Source of the DNA: Lachnospiraceae bacterium UBA3802
GTDB lineage: Bacteria; Bacillota; Clostridia; Lachnospirales; Lachnospiraceae
NCBI GenBank assembly: GCA_002369155.1
Contig: DFEM01000066.1
Span: forward strand, 1 to 21,812
Direction of reading: 5' to 3'
DNA length: 21,812 nucleotides
Shown: piece after piece, positions 1-6,516 of the stretch
How positions within the stretch are numbered: position 1 is the first letter of the stretch
How the letters are laid out: each line of letters begins with the position of its first letter
Notes under the pieces: generated by a model
The model's input: the letters and a program-made list of their open reading frames with translations, nothing else
The model's database searches: none
Told to the model about the DNA's origin: nothing
Program-made: the position numbers and the translations under genes

Positions 1-356
1 TTATCTGCGGATATCATACTCTTATTGACTGGGAAAAAACCAGCATCGAAAAGGTAAGCGCACTCATCGAAGTTCGTGTTACTCCTCAAAGAGGTCAGGG
101 ATTTGATACAATTGCGGAACGCATTTACAAATATCCTGAGGTAAACAGTGTTTATCTTATTTCGGGCGGATTCGATCTGCTTGTAACTCTTGAAGGAAAG
201 TCTCTTAAAGAAGTAGCAAACTTTGTTACAGACAAACTTTCCACTCTTGATACCGTACTCAGTACAGCTACACATTTTATCCTTAAAAAATACAAGGATC
301 ACGGTACGGTAATTGCTAAAAAATATGTGGATGAAAGGTTGAAAATGACACCATGA
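1..356 (+). CDS. Lrp/AsnC-family transcriptional regulator, C-terminal part (5' end outside window)
   Basis: The reading frame is open from the window edge to a TGA at 354-356 and encodes about 117 residues. It reads as the ligand-binding (RAM) half of an Lrp/AsnC regulator: a strand-rich segment LIEVRVTP, then a helix with RIYKYPEV, then VYLISGGFDLLVTLEG, the usual 'xGxyDlll' core of the domain. The N-terminal helix-turn-helix is not in the window. Such proteins respond to amino acids as octamers or dimers. The stop overlaps the ATG of the aminotransferase (ATGA), so the two are almost certainly co-transcribed and translationally coupled. The regulator therefore probably controls, or senses the substrate of, that enzyme; the ligand cannot be read from sequence. 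Confidence 0.88.
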   Translation, partial: ICGYHTLIDWEKTSIEKVSALIEVRVTPQRGQGFDTIAERIYKYPEVNSVYLISGGFDLLVTLEGKSLKEVANFVTDKLSTLDTVLSTATHFILKKYKDHGTVIAKKYVDERLKMTP

Positions 357-1519
357 GAAATCCTTTGTCAGATAAAATAACCAAGATAAAACCTTCCGGA
401 ATCAGGAAGTTTTTTGACATTGTAAGCGAGATGGAAGATGCCATTTCACTCGGTGTCGGCGAACCTGATTTTGATACTCCCTGGCATATCAGAGATGAGG
501 GTATTTACTCTCTTGAAAAGGGCAAAACCTTTTATACGTCCAATGCCGGATTAAAGGAATTAAGACAGGAAATCTGTAATTATTATGCAAGAAAACAGGG
601 AGTTTTATACGATCCCTTAAAAGAAACTCTTGTTACGGTCGGAGGATCCGAGGGTATTGATTTGGCACTTCGCTGCATGTTAAACCCCGGCGATGAAGTT
701 ATCATTCCGACACCCTGCTATGTATCTTACGAACCCTGTACGATTATGGCAGACGGTGTACCCGTAATACTTCCTCTAAAAAATGAGAACCAGTTCAGAC
801 TCACACCCGAGGAACTTGAAGGAGCCATAACCGAAAAATCAAAAGTTTTGATTCTTGCTTTCCCCAACAACCCTACCGGTGCGATTATGGAAAAGAGCGA
901 TTTGGAAAAGCTTGTTCCCATCATCGAAAAATATGATCTGATGGTAATTTCCGATGAGATTTATTCGGAACTTTCATACAAATCAAAACATGTATCGATT
1001 TGTTCGCTTCCCGGAATGCAGGAGAGAACCATTGTTATTAACGGTTTCTCCAAAGCATACGCAATGACGGGCTGGAGATTAGGATACGCACTCGGACCGG
1101 AGCTTGTAATTAAACAGATGATTAAACTTCATCAGTTCGCAATCATGTGTGCTCCCACGACCAGTCAGTATGCAGCAATCGAAGCATTAAAGAACGGCGA
1201 TGAAGATGTTGTCGAAATGACTGAAGCATACAATCAGAGAAGACGTTTCCTCATGAATGAATTTAAGGAAATGGGTCTTCCCTGCTTTGAACCCTTCGGT
1301 GCATTTTACGTATTCCCTTGCATTAAGGAATTCGGCATGACGAGTGAAGAATTTGCACTTAAATTCCTCGAAGAGGAAAAGGTTGCGGTTGTTCCCGGAA
1401 CGGCATTCGGAGACTGCGGTGAAGGTTTCCTTAGAATCTCGTATGCATATTCGATTGATGATTTGAAGGTTGCAATTGGGCGACTTAAGAATTTCATTGC
1501 GAATTTAAGAAACAAATAA
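353..1519 (+). CDS. PLP-dependent class I/II aminotransferase (aspartate/aromatic aminotransferase-like)
   Basis: A 388-residue fold-type I aminotransferase of normal family length. Visible landmarks are the N-terminal LGVGEPDFDTP (about 33-43), the substrate-loop YTSNAGLKELR (61-71), PNNPTG (171-176) with the Asn that contacts the cofactor, SDEIY (200-204) with the Asp and Tyr that hold the pyridine ring and phenolate, the Schiff-base lysine K234 in GFSKAYAMTGWRLGY, and the C-terminal Arg in FLRISYA that binds the substrate alpha-carboxylate. The ATG lies inside the stop of the preceding Lrp/AsnC gene. It should transfer an amino group between an amino acid and 2-oxoglutarate in the cytoplasm. 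The family includes aspartate, aromatic and N-acetyl-diaminopimelate aminotransferases, and the substrate is not decidable here. Confidence 0.93.
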   Translation: MRNPLSDKITKIKPSGIRKFFDIVSEMEDAISLGVGEPDFDTPWHIRDEGIYSLEKGKTFYTSNAGLKELRQEICNYYARKQGVLYDPLKETLVTVGGSEGIDLALRCMLNPGDEVIIPTPCYVSYEPCTIMADGVPVILPLKNENQFRLTPEELEGAITEKSKVLILAFPNNPTGAIMEKSDLEKLVPIIEKYDLMVISDEIYSELSYKSKHVSICSLPGMQERTIVINGFSKAYAMTGWRLGYALGPELVIKQMIKLHQFAIMCAPTTSQYAAIEALKNGDEDVVEMTEAYNQRRRFLMNEFKEMGLPCFEPFGAFYVFPCIKEFGMTSEEFALKFLEEEKVAVVPGTAFGDCGEGFLRISYAYSIDDLKVAIGRLKNFIANLRNK

Positions 1520-1522
1520 TAC

Positions 1523-1549
1523 AAAGCCTTCCGATAAGGAAGGCTTTTA
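1523..1549 (+). terminator. Rho-independent terminator after the aminotransferase
   Basis: A 10-bp perfect stem (AAAGCCTTCC / GGAAGGCTTT, 1523-1532 with 1538-1547) closes a GATAA loop and ends in a short T run. It starts four bases after the aminotransferase stop. The U tract is short, so some read-through into trmL is possible. Confidence 0.8.
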
Positions 1550-1558
1550 TATGCAAAG

Positions 1559-1580
1559 TGCCGCAAAAATTTTTTCGGCA
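1559..1580. repeat. Inverted repeat upstream of trmL
   Basis: TGCCG (1559-1563) pairs with CGGCA (1576-1580), and between them AAAAA faces TTTTT with one C/T mismatch, so the whole 22 bp is almost self-complementary. It lies 20 bp before the trmL start and just upstream of its ribosome site. It could be a leader hairpin or an operator. It lacks a downstream T run, so it is not a good terminator for the plus strand. Confidence 0.4.
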
Positions 1581-1600
1581 TTAATTCGAGAGGATAAATT

Positions 1601-2089
1601 ATGAACATCGTACTTCTTGAACCGGAAATCCCGTTTAATACGGGAGCTATCGGCAGAACCTGCGTGGCTACAGGCACGACACTCCACTTAATCGAGCCGC
1701 TTGGGTTTGTGTTAAATGATAAAAGTGTTAAAAGAGCGGGCATGGATTATTGGGATAAGCTCGACGTGAGAAGATATATGAACTACGAAGAGTTTCTTGA
1801 AAAAAATCCAAACGCTCACATTTACTTCGCAACCACAAAAGCTAAACATGTTTATACGGAAGTTGAATACGGCGAAAACGATTATATAATGTTTGGCAAA
1901 GAAAGTGCGGGAATTCCCGAAGAAATCCTTGTTGAACATCCTGATGACTGTATAAGAATTCCGATGCTTCCGGAAATCAGATCGCTTAATCTTTCAAACT
2001 CTGTAAACATAGTTCTTTATGAGGCTTTAAGACAGAATAATTTTAAAGGACTTGAAACGGAAGGCGAATTACACAGGCTGCACTGGTAA
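1601..2089 (+). CDS. trmL: tRNA (cytidine(34)-2'-O)-methyltransferase (SPOUT family)
   Basis: A 162-residue single-domain SPOUT methyltransferase, the usual TrmL length. The three SpoU motifs are visible: motif 1 near the N-terminus with EPEIPFNTGAIGRT (the Asn and Arg of the catalytic region), motif 2 with FGKESAGIPEEIL (about 97-109), and motif 3 with LNLSNSVNIVLYEALRQ near the C-terminus, which forms the knotted SAM pocket. The family methylates the ribose of the wobble base in tRNA-Leu isoacceptors, using SAM and acting as a dimer. The ATG is preceded by GAGAGG (1588-1593) at normal spacing. The gene sits alone between two terminators. Confidence 0.94.
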   Translation: MNIVLLEPEIPFNTGAIGRTCVATGTTLHLIEPLGFVLNDKSVKRAGMDYWDKLDVRRYMNYEEFLEKNPNAHIYFATTKAKHVYTEVEYGENDYIMFGKESAGIPEEILVEHPDDCIRIPMLPEIRSLNLSNSVNIVLYEALRQNNFKGLETEGELHRLHW

Positions 2090-2110
2090 TTAAAATACAA
2101 ATTAAAATAC

Positions 2111-2150
2111 AAAGAAACAGGCGGGAATTCTTCCTGCCTGTTTCTTTTAA
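2111..2150. terminator. Bidirectional terminator between convergent trmL and the ABC permease
   Basis: A 17-bp stem (2111-2127 with 2131-2147; one G-T pair) around a TTC loop is followed by TTTT on the plus strand. On the minus strand it ends in TTTCTTTGTATTTT. It lies 21 bp after the trmL stop and 15 bp after the permease stop, so it most likely ends both convergent transcripts. Confidence 0.85.
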
Positions 2151-2165
2151 TGAGGAAAGGATATA

Positions 2166-3077
2166 TCAGTTCTTTTTGTAAACTTTGGTGTAGAAGAAAA
2201 TCATTACGAGCAAGCTTACAAAAGTGAAACCTGCGATGTAGATGCACATTACGTTTACGGGAAGACTCTTTTCGAAAACAGATGCGTTGAATGTCATTGA
2301 CTGACGGATTGCTTCAGCGAATGCACCGTTATCCAAGCCGCCGATTGAATTGTTCATTTCATTAAGACATCCGTTTAAAAGCATGTTTCTAAGGAGTGCG
2401 CAGATCTGGCTTGCGGGAAGGAGATTGCATACAGTCTGAATCTTTGAAGAGAACTGCGAAATGGGAATATATGCTCCGATTACAAATCCTGCTGCTGCGG
2501 AAAGAATTCCAAAGAACGCTCCTGCTGCGGATGAGGATTTGAAGAATAAAACTATTGTCATAAAGAGTGCGCTTGATGACATGCATCCAAGAAGGATTAC
2601 GCCGTATGCACCGAGGATACTTAAGATGCTCAGATGCATATTGCCGAGGAATGCGAGGATTACCAAACCTGCTGTAAGCAAAAGAGATGTCATAAGGAAA
2701 GAAGAAATAATTGCTGCAAGGAGATAAGAGAGGATGATCTGCCATCTCTTAACCGGTGTTGCAAGAATATCGTAATCAACTTTTCTCTCTCTGTCCTTAA
2801 CGATTGTTGTGAGGCAGTTGTAGGGAATTGTGATTGTTGCCGAGCCTAAAATTCCGACAAGCAATACACCGTTTACAAACATCTTGATATCTTCCGCATT
2901 AATGAATGCTTCGAGTCCCTGCATCGATCCTTCGATTGCGTTTACGAAAGTGCCTTTTAAGAAAAGAAGGTAAAGCACGAATACGATGATTGAAGTAAGC
3001 AGTGAAAAAATCACTGAGTGAATGTCTTTAAAATAAATCTGTATGTTTCTTTTTGTTAATCCGATAAATCCTTTCAT
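2166..3077 (-). CDS. ABC-2 type transporter permease
   Basis: About 303 residues of integral membrane protein with an ABC-2 permease layout: a cytoplasmic N-terminus (GLTKRNIQIYFKD), a first membrane helix (about 22-42), a long loop rich in MQGLEAFINAEDI, a block of about four hydrophobic helices in the middle, and a last helix ending FFYTKVYKKN. The pattern GAFFGILSAAAGFVIGAYIPI between the later helices is typical of drug or peptide exporters of the DrrB/YadH kind. Two ATGs are possible. AAGGAG lies only 2 bp before the first (3083) but 8 bp before the second (3077), so I take the second. It is 36 bp downstream of the ATPase gene and should be its membrane partner. The substrate is unknown. 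Confidence 0.88.
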   Translation of the reverse strand: MKGFIGLTKRNIQIYFKDIHSVIFSLLTSIIVFVLYLLFLKGTFVNAIEGSMQGLEAFINAEDIKMFVNGVLLVGILGSATITIPYNCLTTIVKDRERKVDYDILATPVKRWQIILSYLLAAIISSFLMTSLLLTAGLVILAFLGNMHLSILSILGAYGVILLGCMSSSALFMTIVLFFKSSSAAGAFFGILSAAAGFVIGAYIPISQFSSKIQTVCNLLPASQICALLRNMLLNGCLNEMNNSIGGLDNGAFAEAIRQSMTFNASVFEKSLPVNVMCIYIAGFTFVSLLVMIFFYTKVYKKN

Positions 3078-3113
3078 TTTCATGTCTCCTTTTATTAATC
3101 TGACTGTGTATTT

Positions 3114-4019
3114 TCAGTTTGCTATCATTCTTCCTGTGAGATTTAAGAACACATCGTCCATGCTTCCCTTAATGATCTCAAAGTCTTTAAACTTTTCTTT
3201 GTTTGCGTTAAGAACATCCAGTATGTCTTTCTCAAAAAGAATGTTGTAATGGTCTGCGTCGTAGATGACTTTTTCGTTAATTGACTGAGCTGTTCTGTCG
3301 TTTTCTTCATTTCTTTTTGCGTACCAGAGAAGCTTTGAAGATGCGTAAGTGCTTTTAAGTTCCGAAGGTGTTCCTCTTGCGATTACTTCGCCTTTATCGA
3401 GGATAACCACATGATTTGCATCTCTTGTCTCTTCCATGTAGTGTGTGGTTAAGAAGATTGTCATTCCCTTTTCTCTTCTTAAATAATCTATGTAGTCCCA
3501 CACGATCTTTCTTGATTTGGGATCAAGTCCGGTGGTCGGTTCGTCGAGGAAGAGAATTTTGGGATTGTTTAAAAGTGCTCTTACGATATCAACTCTTCTT
3601 CTCTGTCCGCCGGAAAGTTTTTCGTATTTTCGATTCATTATTTCATCAAGTTCGAAGCGTTTGTAGAATTCTTTAAGTCTTTCTTCGATTTGCTTTTTTG
3701 TAAGTCCGTAGTAGCTTCCTCTTGTGAAGAGATTTTCTTTTACGGTGAGCTTGTCATCGAGTACCGAGTTTTGAAAAACTATTCCGATTTCTTTTCTTAT
3801 AAGATCGTCTTCTTTTCCGAGTTCATGCGAACATATTTTGATGTCGCCGGATGTCTTTTCAAGTATTGTGCAAAGGATGTTAATCGTTGTGGATTTGCCT
3901 GCTCCGTTTTCTCCGAGGAATGCGAAGAGCTCTCCTTCTTCAACATCGAAATCGATTCCTTTTACTGCGAGATGTTCGTTATATTTTTTTACGAGATTTT
4001 TTACTTCAATTACTTTCAT
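3114..4019 (-). CDS. ABC transporter ATP-binding protein (DrrA/CcmA-like exporter ATPase)
   Basis: A 301-residue ATPase with all core motifs: Walker A GENGAGKST (36-44), Q-loop Gln83 in GIVFQNSVLDDKLTV, signature LSGGQ (135-139), Walker B ILFLDE (155-160), D-loop GLDP, and switch His193 in TTHYMEE. About 80 residues after the ATPase core form the extra C-terminal domain common in daunorubicin/bacitracin-type exporters. The ATG has a strong AGGAAAGGA site. It heads a two-gene unit with the permease. Upstream, in order of transcription, lie a terminator, a 21-bp-period direct repeat and a promoter with no -35, which points to activation by the neighbouring LytTR protein. The export substrate cannot be told; drugs, bacteriocins or peptides are plausible. 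Confidence 0.93.
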   Translation of the reverse strand: MKVIEVKNLVKKYNEHLAVKGIDFDVEEGELFAFLGENGAGKSTTINILCTILEKTSGDIKICSHELGKEDDLIRKEIGIVFQNSVLDDKLTVKENLFTRGSYYGLTKKQIEERLKEFYKRFELDEIMNRKYEKLSGGQRRRVDIVRALLNNPKILFLDEPTTGLDPKSRKIVWDYIDYLRREKGMTIFLTTHYMEETRDANHVVILDKGEVIARGTPSELKSTYASSKLLWYAKRNEENDRTAQSINEKVIYDADHYNILFEKDILDVLNANKEKFKDFEIIKGSMDDVFLNLTGRMIAN

Positions 4020-4058
4020 GATTTTTTCCTTTCCTGTGTTTCCTTAGCTGTTGAATTC

Positions 4059-4064
4059 ATTTTA
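4059..4064 (-). promoter_or_regulatory. Candidate activator-dependent -10 element for the ABC exporter
   Basis: TAAAAT on the minus strand, about 40 bp before the ATPase start. At the expected -35 position (4082-4087) there is only CTTTTT, with no TTGACA-like hexamer. The direct repeats at 4093-4127 begin 5 bp upstream of that missing -35. This is the geometry of LytTR/AgrA-activated promoters. Confidence 0.45.
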
Positions 4065-4092
4065 TCGAAATGAAAAAATAAAAAAAGAGCAA

Positions 4093-4127
4093 CTCGACCA
4101 AGATGCAAAAAAGCTCTACCAAGTTGC
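4093..4127 (-). promoter_or_regulatory. Candidate LytTR operator: two 14-bp direct repeats with 21-bp period
   Basis: On the minus strand GCAACTTGGTAGAG (4114-4127) is followed exactly 21 bp later by GCATCTTGGTCGAG (4093-4106), with 12 of 14 bases identical. LytTR proteins such as AgrA and ComE bind pairs of about 9-bp direct repeats spaced roughly two helical turns apart, which this matches. It lies downstream of the terminator that closes the LytTR/DUF3021 transcript and upstream of the exporter promoter. An overlapping inverted repeat, AGCAACT (4088-4094) with AGTTGCT (4122-4128), is also present. Confidence 0.6.
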
Positions 4128-4138
4128 TGATTTTAATT

Positions 4139-4179
4139 AAAAAACACCTGCAAAGAGATAATTCTCAATTGCAGGCGTG
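4139..4179 (-). terminator. Rho-independent terminator separating the LytTR/DUF3021 genes from the ABC genes
   Basis: On the minus strand a CCTGCAA / TTGCAGG stem, extended by GTG/CAC with one bulge and by an inner GAGA/TCTC pair with an ATTA loop, ends in TGTTTTTT. It begins 19 bp after the DUF3021 gene stop. It splits the minus-strand cluster into two transcripts. Confidence 0.85.
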
Positions 4180-4198
4180 ATGTTTAAAAGGCGGTAAT

Positions 4199-4618
4199 TT
4201 ACTCGTCATCCCTTATTGAATTAAGTGCATTGTTTATTTCTTTATCCTCTTTAATATATATCCATTTTGTAACAAGCCATACGAAAATGTAGACAAAGAT
4301 AAAAATAAGCATTACGATTGCATATCCCATAAGCTCGGTATACCAGTTGAAAAGCCATCCGAGAAGCGAAACAGCGGCAAAGAGAGTGCAGAAATGAATG
4401 ATAATCTTTATGAAAAAGGGTTTGATTTTTTCAGCATACAAAATCAGGGAAGGCAGCGAACAAAGAACTCCCGCAAGGATTACGCTTAAGAGAAAATACC
4501 ATTCAACGATATATGTTTTTCCGCAAAAATGCATTATTAAATTGGTAAGTCCGACTCCGAAAAATATTCCGAGAGAAATAAAGCTTGTCTGTAGGAACAG
4601 AAGTTTTAATTTGCTCAT
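4199..4618 (-). CDS. DUF3021-like four-helix membrane protein (likely LytTR-system inhibitor)
   Basis: A 139-residue protein with four predicted membrane helices (about 8-30, 40-60, 70-92 and 98-120) and a charged C-terminal tail (KEDKEINNALNSIRDDE). The architecture and the position directly after a LytTR gene match the DUF3021 family. In streptococcal LytTR regulatory systems (HdrRM, BrsRM) the membrane partner holds the LytTR protein inactive. Its ATG overlaps the stop of the LytTR gene by 4 bp (ATGA), implying coupled synthesis in fixed ratio, as expected for a regulator and its membrane inhibitor. It is followed by a strong terminator. The family assignment is by pattern and context, not by search. 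Confidence 0.75.
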   Translation of the reverse strand: MSKLKLLFLQTSFISLGIFFGVGLTNLIMHFCGKTYIVEWYFLLSVILAGVLCSLPSLILYAEKIKPFFIKIIIHFCTLFAAVSLLGWLFNWYTELMGYAIVMLIFIFVYIFVWLVTKWIYIKEDKEINNALNSIRDDE

Positions 4619-5049
4619 AAATCAAGCCTCCTCTTTATTTCTTTTACATAGCTTCTCGAAATCACAATCTTTTCACCGTTAAGCATCGTGGCTTCCATTC
4701 TGCCGCTTAGATCTGATTTTACGGTTTTTATCTTTTTTAAGTTTACAATCATGGATTTTGAGATTCGAAGAAAAAATGTACCGAGGGTTTCCTCAAGTTC
4801 ATATAATCTAAGCTTAGATTCATAACAGTCGTTTTTGGTATAGACAAAGGTTCTTTTATCCACTGACTCTATATAATAAAAGAGAGTTGTTTCCAAAAGG
4901 ACTGTCTCGCCGTTTTGAATGAGAGGGATTTTTCTTTTTCCCCCTTCAAGCAGTTCGATTGCCGCTTTGATATCATCGGTATTTGATTGGGCTTTGATCA
5001 GGGCTTCCTCTTTTTCGGGAGCATCGACTTTCTCAAATTTTACCTGCAT
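4615..5049 (-). CDS. LytTR-family DNA-binding transcriptional regulator (no receiver domain)
   Basis: A 144-residue protein: a short N-terminal segment of about 45 residues without phospho-receiver features, then a LytTR domain. The recognisable parts are LFYYIESVDKRTFVYTKNDCYESKLRLYELEETL, written here only as the strand-turn-strand block around residues 56-90, then FLRISKSMIVNLKKIK (about 93-108), and GEKIVISRSYVKEIK near the end; these give the ten-stranded LytTR fold that binds direct repeats. The GGAG site just before the ATG fits. It lies 35 bp after the histidine kinase gene with no terminator between, so it may be read from the kinase promoter. Without a receiver it is not a classical response regulator; control by the adjacent membrane protein is more likely. 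Confidence 0.9.
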   Translation of the reverse strand: MQVKFEKVDAPEKEEALIKAQSNTDDIKAAIELLEGGKRKIPLIQNGETVLLETTLFYYIESVDKRTFVYTKNDCYESKLRLYELEETLGTFFLRISKSMIVNLKKIKTVKSDLSGRMEATMLNGEKIVISRSYVKEIKRRLDL

Positions 5050-5084
5050 TATGCGCTCCGTATACTGTCGAAATTTAAGTGTCT

Positions 5085-6506
5085 TTAATCCTCATTAATG
5101 TCTGACAAAGTAAGCGTGAAGATGAACTCCGTTCCTTCGCCTTCGGTACTTATTACGTTTATGTTTTCACCGTGTGCACGGATGATTTCCTTGGTGATTG
5201 AAAGACCGAGTCCGGTACCTTTTTTATCTTTGCCTCTTGAAAGATCGGTCTTATAGAATCTGTCCCAGATCTGGTTGAGACTTTCTTTGGGAATTCCTAT
5301 TCCCTGATCTTTGACGCTTACGAAAACTTTCTTGTGCTTTTCTTTTGTCTCGATAAAAATCGTCGAATCCTTGTTGCTGAATTTAATCGCATTGTCCAAA
5401 AGATTGTAGAAAACCTGCTGGATTTTCGAGATATCTCCCTTTACGAAAAGCTGCTCTCCGGTAAGGGTTAAGTTGATGGTAATCTTCTTTTTCTGACACG
5501 CGCCTTCGAAGGTTGCGAGAGTTTTTCTGATTACGGTATTGATATCAAAATCAGTTATCTCGAGAATCATTCCCTCGGTATTTAAGTTATTCAGAGTCAA
5601 AAGGGAATTGGTAAGTTTAATGAGTCGGTCGGATTCGTTTGTTACAATCTCGAGATATTTATTGTGAAGCTCGGGCGGAATGGTTCCGTCAAGCATCGCT
5701 TCCGAATATCCTTTAATGCTGGTTAAGGGCGATCTGAAATCATGGGAAACATTTGCCACAAGCTGCTTTTGATTGTCTTCGCCTTTTGAAAGTTCGCTCG
5801 CCATATAGTTAAGCGAAGCTGCGAGATATCCGAGTTCGTCTTCCGAATCAATCTGAAACTGATAATGGAGATTGCCTGCGGCATATTCCTCAGTCGCTTT
5901 GGTGATTTTACGAAGAGGTCTGTATACATTGCTTGTGAAGAAAATAAGTATAATAAGCGATAAAACAAACAGGATTATGAAAAGATAATATGAAAGAGTC
6001 AAAAGTCTTTCCGAGAGTTTTTGAAGTTCGGATACGCTTTTGTGAATTACGACGTATCCCTGCACCTGATAACCGTCGGTGATGGGAGCAAATACGCTTA
6101 ATACGTCTTCATCAAAAGTACCGTAGAAATCGCCCACGGTATAATACCCGTTTATGTTGTCCGTGGAATTAAAGTTATCGACCGACATGGGATTTTCGAC
6201 ATCGATGGGACTGTCCGAAGAAAGGACGATAAGTCCCGAAGGGTTCATTATCCAGAGAGTCGAATCAAAATAAAGAGCCAGAATATCCAGTTGCTTTTTT
6301 ACGGATTCAAGACTTGTCTCGGAACTGTAAAGGTTCTTTGCATAGGTATCGGCGATTATGATTGCTTCTTTGTACAATTTGTCGGCCTCGGTTTCGGTGA
6401 CAAGGTCGTTGATGGCTCTCGAACTGAATGTCGCCACAACCAGAAAACCGAAGAGAGCAAACAAAAGATAGGCAAATATGAATTTTGTATAGACTGTTTT
6501 TCTCAT
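5085..6506 (-). CDS. Membrane sensor histidine kinase (HAMP-HisKA-HATPase, PhoR/WalK-like)
   Basis: 473 residues. Helix 1 (about 9-27) and helix 2 (about 170-192) enclose an extracytoplasmic sensor of about 140 residues with a PAS/Cache-like ending (VFAPITDGYQVQGYVVIHKSV). HAMP follows (195-245), then HisKA with phospho-acceptor H255 in VSHDFRSPLTSIKGY, the N box with N372 in LLDNAIKFS, G1 DQGIGIP (400-406) and G2 GTGLGLSITKEI. All catalytic parts are present. The ATG has CGGAG, only 10 bp after the HtrA-like gene. No gene with a receiver domain is near, so its response regulator is encoded elsewhere or it acts by another route. Pairing with a PDZ-bearing exported protein suggests envelope sensing. 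Confidence 0.93.
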   Translation of the reverse strand: MRKTVYTKFIFAYLLFALFGFLVVATFSSRAINDLVTETEADKLYKEAIIIADTYAKNLYSSETSLESVKKQLDILALYFDSTLWIMNPSGLIVLSSDSPIDVENPMSVDNFNSTDNINGYYTVGDFYGTFDEDVLSVFAPITDGYQVQGYVVIHKSVSELQKLSERLLTLSYYLFIILFVLSLIILIFFTSNVYRPLRKITKATEEYAAGNLHYQFQIDSEDELGYLAASLNYMASELSKGEDNQKQLVANVSHDFRSPLTSIKGYSEAMLDGTIPPELHNKYLEIVTNESDRLIKLTNSLLTLNNLNTEGMILEITDFDINTVIRKTLATFEGACQKKKITINLTLTGEQLFVKGDISKIQQVFYNLLDNAIKFSNKDSTIFIETKEKHKKVFVSVKDQGIGIPKESLNQIWDRFYKTDLSRGKDKKGTGLGLSITKEIIRAHGENINVISTEGEGTEFIFTLTLSDINED

Positions 6507-6516
6507 TTTTGCTCCG

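Noticed and set aside
2389..2849. Several open frames on both strands over the ABC permease
   Set aside because: They overlap a well-supported permease in other frames and lack ribosome sites; shadows of its codon use.
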